Position numbers and translations under genes: made by a program
Shown: positions 28,401 to 37,400 of the stretch, piece after piece
Layout of the letters: the number at the start of each line of letters is the position of its first letter
Numbering within the stretch: the first letter of the stretch is position 1
The notes under the pieces: generated by a model
Databases searched by the model: none
The model's input: the letters and a program-made list of their open reading frames with translations, nothing else
What the model was told of the DNA's origin: nothing
From: Liolophura sinensis
Lineage: Eukaryota > Mollusca > Polyplacophora > Chitonida > Chitonidae
Direction: 5' to 3'
DNA: 64,000 nucleotides
Assembly (NCBI RefSeq): GCF_032854445.1
Contig: NC_088302.1
Location: forward strand, 5,701,338-5,765,337

Positions 28401-31400
28401 TTTTAGGATTGCATGTATAATCTTTGCTTCAAAAAATGAAATCACTGATCATAATGGTTGAAAGAGTTCTGGTATTGTCCTGTTTTTAAACTTTCACAAT
28501 TTTCGAGACATTTTTCAAAACAACGGATTATTCTGAAGTCAAATTAAATATGTGGTCAAATCTAGGAGGAGGAGTGGAGGAGCGCCAGGACTTGATTATA
28601 TCTGCTGTAAAACAGTAGGGATGCTGAAAACCACTTTGTCACTTGATTTCCTTACCTGGAACAATGTGCATACAAACCGTGACTTTGCCGCGAGGTACCT
28701 GCATGTATCTGCGTGAATGGAAAAGTCGTGAACGAGTCTCTGCAGTTAAAGTAGTACATAGCTAGTCTACTTCACCTTGGTCGACGCTTCAATGGTGTGC
28801 GACCGATCTGTCGTAAATCCACAACCGCTGAGGAAAGTTAGGTGTAGGGTCAGTGTTTTATATGTGTATGTACAGGATTTAATACAAAAATATACATTTG
28901 TATATGCACATAATGACTACATCAAACAGATCGTCAAACTTATTTCCCCCCCCCCCCCTGGTGAACGCAAAAGCCAAATTTGTACAGACAAAAGAGTTAG
29001 TGTTGATGTAATTTGAGATAATTCTGATTAATTGACATACATGTTTTAATGTCCTTCAGCAAAAAATGATACAATTAACCAAAAGGGAAACAGCACACCA
29101 ATGAAGCCAGGTAAATGATCGCATGTCCGTTGTAGTTGTAATGCAAACTCCTGCCAGGTGCCTGTTAACAGCTGACCCATATTGGGCAGAGATTTGTATG
29201 ATTAGATATACATCTACATTGTATATACAGACACTGCATACACAGTATGCAATGTGCATGTCAGAGTTCACACAAACTTCTTCAAGTTAAATATCATTAA
29301 AAACATAATCATCAAACATATATAATCCAACTGAACATGTCCCCCAAAGGAGGTCTTTCTCTTTAAAGTTTTCACTGTGCACTTGAAATTTTGTACTTAT
29401 TCTCTAAATGTTACCTTCTTCAGAATCACTCTCTGTTTAAAAACAACTACCCTACTGACCTATCCCTTTTTTCCAGTTTCGGTCAGCTTATGCTCAACAA
29501 AGAAATTTTTTAAGGATGTTCTTATTGGTATGAAGAGTTTCACATATACATAGCAAAGTTTGCGTATATTATTAGCTGCATATGAACATGTATAAATTGT
29601 ACAGCTCGTTTAAATAACATATATCTGTATACAGGTTTTGTGGGTTGGTTCACAGTTAAGATTGAAGCGAAGCTTTGATTAACAACAACCTACATGTCAT
29701 TTAAAAATGTAGTTACCTGTTCTCTGAAATGATGCAAGAGCGAAAAATTCAATGTAGGAACTAAAAATGGTGTTAATGTACCTGTTCTCTGAAATGATGT
29801 AAGAGCGAAAAAGTTGATGAAGGAACTAAAACTGATAATACACTGTACCTGTTCTCCGAATGATGCGAGTGGAAAAGTCAATGTTGGAACGTACGTTCTT
29901 CACCGTCGTATATGCAAATGTATGTAGTAAGAAAAGGTAACGTACAATTTCACAGTACATACGTGCATATGCTATATATCAGGGGGCACACAATTACGAA
30001 CTCAATATGACCATGTAGTGTGCTTTAAGTGGATAATGATATGAGCTGTCACAAGTTTCAAATTCCTATTGTAAACTGTTACTGGATATTTATGTATATG
30101 ACTTGAACAAAATGGTCTGGACAAACAGAAAGAAGAAAAAGACCAATATTTACATATCCATCCTTTTAAAATGTCTAAAAATTGAAACAGTGAGGGTTGT
30201 GGGGGCTGACTTCATTATTTAGGATATGTAAAAGGTAAACGCTGTATAAAAGGTTTCAACTATTAAAGATTAGCATTTTTCATGCAACCCATTTTGCTTG
30301 ATTTTGAAAGATTCATCCACCTTACAGAGCTTTCTTTAGGTTTTATTGTGAATTTTGACAAAACTTAAAACCTTAAGCACTGGTATTGTAAGGTTTTTAT
30401 TTGCTTCTGAAAGTGCTTTTTTACATACCAAGCTTTAGGTGAAATACAGTATTTGATACTGTTCTTCGTCCCATTTTCTCACCTTCCTGTACACCATGTA
30501 TGTCCTTATCAATAACTTAAATACTAGCAGCAGGATAAATGACATACAGGTTTTCATTATTTCAATATTTGCTCGTTAATAATAATTTACGACACTTCAT
30601 ATTAGACAAGCTGTTCTGGTAGCCAGCACTGAGCCATCGTGGGCAATTCATGTCCATAGAGAGACCCTCTACCCAATCTGCCTTGGGAAATCGAGCACAA
30701 TGCAACATGTTTCTGCTGACCTGAGTTGAAACAATCTTATAGCGCCATGCATGTTTAAGCAACCATTTGCTGTTAAATTATTAAAGAAAGATTGTCTTAT
30801 TTGAGTTGCCATGACAACACCGCTGAGCTGATCTGGTAACAAATGTGAGAAGATTAATCCCGTAGCAATCATTATTTTCTAATGACTAGCGCAATCTGGG
30901 GGCTTATACAGGCATATTGTCTTCATGGTTGATCTCCAGGAGCATAACTTGATAGCCATTTAGTGACGCTGACATTCTGATGGCTGAATCTGCACTGGTT
31001 CCATGCAGTCTATCCATCACAGCACTAGTTACCCTGGACAGCCAAGGCTTTCCATGCAGTCTGCAGTACTTAGATATGTCTAGATGGAGGTATCTACAAT
31101 ATGTATGGACATGATTGATGCATGTATACATATAAATTGTACCATCAGCTCTGTCCTTACATATATATCTTGATCTGCTCTAAAACATATCAAACTGGGC
31201 TGTTCGCCTGAAAATTGGTGTCATTTTCATCATTATTTAAGTCATTTTATAACATGCACATTGTACATCCCCATTAGCATGATGTGAATGTAGTTTCATG
31301 CAGGACCAGAACCACATTACACTTCAATCTAGTTTCATGAGAATCACAACAAATTAATGCTCAAGGGTTCTGTTTAATACGTCTACAGTATAAAAAAAGC

Positions 31401-34400
31401 TATCTTCAGATCACTTCCGACACTCAAGATGGGCTTTCAACACCAGTCTTGGAATTTATACTGGTGCTAATAAGGCAGTGCCAAATTACCTCCCTTGACA
31501 AACTCTCCCATTCAAGAGGTGCGTTAAGACAGCTTTTAATTTTGTAAACCTGCTTGTCCAGGATAAACATTATGCATTTTTCAAATCCATTTGAGGTAAT
31601 TCAAAAACCCTAACTGGATACAACAGACAGCTCTGGGTGAAATCTGTTCAATGCTATGTTTGAGCTAGACAGATAACAAGGTACAATATAAGAAGAAACG
31701 AGCATGCATGTACGAAGAGCTTATCAATTATATCTGTACCTTTACATTGTATTGCAATTTATAATTCTTTTGGAAAGGGAATTTATAAATTCCTCAAAGC
31801 TGTCTCTAAGCAGTCAAAAATGTTTGTGTGTGGCCATTTCAGCAGCCTTCGTTGAAGACCACTTGCGCTCCACCAGTATTGTGCATACATGAATCTGATC
31901 ATCACATCCTAAAAAGTTTTTTAGTAACTTGCCAAAGGTCAGTGGTTTACCCCAGGCACTCCAATTTCCCCCACCCATCTGCCCATAGAAACTAAGTCAT
32001 CTTGTAAGGAAAAACTTTTTGAGTATGGCGTAAACACCAATCCAGGAAATCAACACAATTCTCTTAGAACACATAGGTATCTAGAGTCATTTCAGTTCTG
32101 GAAAACATTTGGGCTCCCAAACTGTTCGCTGCCAAAATAAAAATTGCTGAGTTACAACTGACAAGTAAATACAAAAATATGATGGTTTACCAATAAAAAG
32201 TTAAGTTTTCATACAAACTTTTTTCATTCACAGACTTAAACGCTCTCAGAAAGCATCATTTTGAGTTGCATTATTTAAATTTCTTTATGCACAGTCACAA
32301 TGTCACCATTAAAGTTTGGGATCAGAGCCTTTAATGTTTTTCTAGATACATGTACATGTAAGACCCTGATATATACAATATCTACGCACGTATGTGGATT
32401 TGCTACAATCAACACTAAAGCTTAACAAAAAGTGGTAGGTGCACACTATATGTACTGTAATTCTTCAACCTTTTCACAAGTTTGCAAGATGTTTATTTAG
32501 GGCATTCTTTTTGTCAAGCCGTGAAACTGGCCAACCCAACCAATGTAGTTTTGTATCTAAAATCAAATTTAAAGGGTGCACAGATCACTCTATTTACTTA
32601 CTTTTTCATATAGGGAAAGATTCAGCTAATAGGGTACACACACATCACATAAGGATTCATATTTTTCATTTAATTCTTTATTGCTGTAGTTATGATACGG
32701 TATTTGTACTTCTGTAGTCATGATAAACCTGTGACTTACAAACCATACTGGTGGAAGACATATGGTTTTCAACAAACACAAGACTGTTGACTGCCTATTA
32801 TAACAAAGTCCATTGACATTGAACATTGAACATTGACACTAAAGTAACTACCCACAGCCAGATTTGAACCCACACCTTGTGTACCTTGCGGTTAGATCTC
32901 ATGCATCTTTAATACTGATATTCCTAATACTGATGATACTAATACTTATGATTATGTGGCAACATTGATGTAATCAGCTCATATTGCATGAGGACCAATC
33001 ACGAAGCAATAACAGCAAAAAACATCACACATTGGGTGGGCTAGGCTGAGGACACAACTGTTTGTGCATATAAACAAATTCAAGTGTCCATGGCCTCATT
33101 GTAAAGCTGAACCATACAACGTTGGTGAGGATCAAATAGATAGTTACACATGACTGCATTCCAAACCTTTAATCCTTATAATGAGAGTGAGTTCATACAG
33201 ATACGTAAGCGTGTAGATCATGAATGTGAACTGCATTTTAATAAGTATCTATTACATGTGCATAATTTGAGCATATGATCACATGGAAGTCTTGTGAATG
33301 AAGTCCTGGGGAGTGAGTGGATACAAAGACAGCCATAATCCTCTGGCAGATGGAGCTCTGCATGCAGTCTCACAGATACCCTTGCGTATCCCCCCCGCCA
33401 ACCCCCCCCCCCCACCCGCCTCAAAACACATGCTCTTCAGGTGCTCTCTAATCAGTTCGTGGTGGATTTACGTCAGAGATCACACTGTACACTAAAACTA
33501 GGCCAAATCCCTGATCATCACACTATCTAACTTTGAAGCTATCTATATTTAACTTCAGACTTTCCCTTTAAGCTTGTCATCATGCAAACCATTCATCATG
33601 TGAGAGCATGATAACTCATAACTCATGTGATTGACTCCGGTGATTTCATCGACTATAAAAAACTGTACGTGTGCACTTACGCCTGGTTGTAATACACCAG
33701 CAGTAAATGGTATTTACATGTTTCAAAATTAACTAATGGATTCTTAGTGTAAAGTAGAAGCTGTTCCAACTTCAAAGACCTCACAAAATCATGACGGTCA
33801 CAATAAAAAGTACATCAGTGAGGTGTACATGTACATTATTGTGAATGAGCGGGAAACTAAATAGCTGAAGTACTGAAATAAGAACTTATTGACATAAAGT
33901 ATTAGAATACACATGTTTGCTCATGTGTATCACAATTAACACACTACACTACAAGTTCACACGCTACATGTACACTGATTTTGAGTTTGAATACGTGTTA
34001 AAAATTTTGAAGTCAATTCTACATATAGCAGTTGTATTTGTCAAATGATGAGAAAGGTAGATGCAAGGTGGATGAAGATTGTGCAAACCATTAGAGTTTA
34101 TCAGGAATGATTAGAAACCAAACACAGTCAGACAGTGTTCTACATGTACAACTGCGTGTTCATTTCGCAGATTGAAAACAGGTATTACAAGCTTGGTCTG
34201 AAGAGCTAAGTTAGTTTATTTATATGTAACCATTTATTCATTTGATTGTTGCTTATCTCCCATAAATGAAGAATTTTTAACATAAACTTATTGTAACTTA
34301 TATGATAGTGGCAAGTTTTGAAGTTGGAGGAAACTTGTGTGTCAGGGATTTCAAACCACGAGCCTTTTTGTCAAACTGCTGATGAACTTTCCTACATATA

Positions 34401-37400
34401 CATGTATACACATTACATATACATGTATACACATCTCTAACAAATGTTAAACTGTACAAAAGGCCACGTGAGTGCCATCAACTGCTTACTGTCACAAGGC
34501 CCCATCAACAGTGAGAAGAGAAAAATCCTACAAAGTACCTTTCCAAGGCCAGGTTTGAGCCCTCACCTTGTGTGTCCTAACAAAGGCAACGCAAGCACCT
34601 TAACCACTCAACCATGGCCAGCTGCTTAGTTTAACGGCTCAGAATAATGCTGTCTCACCAAGTGACGTCAAAAGCTGATAAGCTTCAGCATACCTGAATG
34701 GACTTTGCAGCCATCAAAATACATTCAGAAAAGACAAACAATGTTAAAAATATATTTTCATTTTAAGAATAATTATTTTTTGCACTTGTACATTGAGAAC
34801 ATATCAAATATCAACATATCAAACATATCTCTGGAATAAACCTTTCACCTTTCAGCACTCCTATTCACAATATAGCACAAAAATACTGTAAATGACCTAA
34901 AAAATCAACCCAAATTAGAGCTGTTTACACATGTATCTAGAGGATACTTTTTGTACTCAACCCGAAGGTTTGATGTCACTGTCTTCAGTGAACACAAGTC
35001 TGAGATGGGTGTCGGTCACTAAGATCAGCCGCCAAGACAGAGCTGACATGTTGAGAATGGCTTCACAAAATCTGCACCCCATTTATGACAACTGAATGAG
35101 TACCTCAGTTACATGTATCTGTACCATTTTGTCTCTCGCAAAGCATCATCTGACATATTTTTTGTAGTTGATGACATCTGTTTGCCCTTGTTCTGAGAGT
35201 GACCTTTGTTTGTGAAGTACAACAACAATCAATGCACATAGGCACCTGTGTTATGTACAACAAACCTTTATCAAGTAAACAACAGTTACTTATATGTATG
35301 TAATATACAATCTGAATATGTAACGTTTACAGGGTACACTAGTATCCAAATAACAATATGAAGTTGTTCAATATTTACAAAAATTTCTGACATCCTGCTG
35401 AAAGTTACTTGTTCAAGTACATATGAATTTCAGGAACACCCAATCCTAACTTTTAAATGCTAGTTATGTGTTGGCATGAAGAAAAATTAAAACCTGTTAT
35501 TTCTTCAAAATAAGTATTTATTTATTTGATGTTTTACACCGTACTCGTGAACATTTCACTCATATATGGCATTATGGTGGGAGGAAATCAGGCAGTGTCC
35601 AGGGGAAAGCCACGGCCATCCTCAGATAGAAGGCCAGCGTGAGCTGGACTTGAACTCACAGCAACTGCATTTGGAAATATCTAGCGTATATAGTAAAATA
35701 TCTAGGATTTTGGGAATGGAACAATTAGACATATCATTAGAATCTTGTGCAAAATAACTATGAATCTAAAATATATTTGGATTATGCATGCATGCTATAC
35801 TTGCCTGCCTGATTGATGTGTTACACCATAGTCAAGAATATTTCACTCATATGGCATTATGGTGGGAGGAAATCGGGCTGTGCCCAGGGGAAAGCCTCAA
35901 CCATCTGCACACAGAAAGCCAGCGCGAGCTGGACTTGAACTCACAGCGACGGCATTGGTGAGGGGCTCATAAGTCATTGCGCACTTAGGTTCCTCTTTTT
36001 CAAACTAAGTTGCTTCATTAATTGTATAATTTACAAGTACTACATTTCAAGCTGCAAACTGGATGATATCAGAAATATATAGATAATGTTGGCACAACTT
36101 TCTAGGGCTTTTGGGCAGTTGTAATGACTACATGTAGGTTGATGCTTTTGTTAGTCAATAAGCCCCTTTTCAGATGTTCATTCTGAAAAGCTGGTTCCTC
36201 AAAGAATCAATGCCACACTACCATGTGACAGTAGCCGGAGCTCAAATCTCTTACATTTCCTCAGCAATCCATGGCCAAGCATTTTTCTTGGACCATTATT
36301 GGCTCCTGTTCGAATTTATAAGGACCATTTCTTGTCAACTGGATGTATACAGCAAAATTTTAAACATGCAGCCAAGTCCACATACTCTATAAAGTGTTGT
36401 GCGCATTCGTGAGTGTGGTGCAGAACGGACTATAGGAAAACATCTAACGTTAGGTCAAATGCACCAATTAGACACATCATTAGAACACGTCTAATTCATT
36501 GGGCTAGCACAGTTAGCTCCTTCTCAATCCACTTATCAACACCTCCATCAGGAAATCGATCTCCAAAGTTTGTCTTCATGGTCATATCACCAATACTCAG
36601 GAATATTAAACATCTTGTGTTTAACTATGAATCTAAACTACATCTGGATTATGCATGCATGCTATATTTGCCTGCATAGTAGTTGTGGAGTGGGGCAATT
36701 CTCATTTTAATATGGCAACTCACAATTTTGTTGCTCAAAATGAGTTACCCCACAACACAATTACATGTATGGTAGCACTATGTGATTAGTATATTGGCTG
36801 TTTAAAGTATGGATTGGTGCTTGTATATGAAAATTAAAAATTGAGTTCATTCAGAGCTACATACATGTTTGTTAATGGTGAAGTTTCTGATCAGCTAATC
36901 AAATAATATAGCAGCTCAATTTGCATCACATATTATAACTTCTTACCATATCTTCTTCTTCAGCAATAAAAACATGGCACTGAAAATTATTGTGCAACTG
37001 TTGCCGAGTCAAGTAACCAAAGCAGCTACGATCACTAAACATCCGGGCAAATCGGGAAAGGCTGTGAAGTCTGTGGTCAAACACAATTTCAGGTTGTGTT
37101 GTGTTTTTTGTGATTCCACGTAGAGTGGTTTTAGTCACTTCGAGATTAACTTCTTGAAATTGTTTTCTTCTCTTCACCTCTGCCATTACCCAAGGCATGA
37201 CAGTTTGTGTGTATCTTCTGTCCAGCTCAGCATAACCCATGTAAATCACAGAATATAATTTGCCTCCATCATTTTTTTCCTCGCCGTGGGAATTGTCCTC
37301 TTCCATTTCTGATATAATATTCAGGTGTCCTCCTCCATTATGACCGAGATTTGCATCCAGCTTCATCTTGTCGTGATCTATCAGTGACATTTCTGCAGTG

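Larger units (their letters stand above)
20613..36946 (-). other. Intron 1 of the TBC1D1/4-like gene (16.3 kb)
   Basis: It holds a 34-bp array, a foldback element, several SINE copies, a three-unit 67-bp repeat, poly-C runs (28947-28959 and about 33391-33419) and dispersed repeats listed separately. The short frames inside show no family match or paired splice sites. I saw no nested gene. Confidence 0.75.

Noticed and set aside
28947-33419. Poly-C runs (28947-28959 and about 33391-33419) as regulatory sites
   Set aside because: Simple low-complexity tracts without any context suggesting a function.
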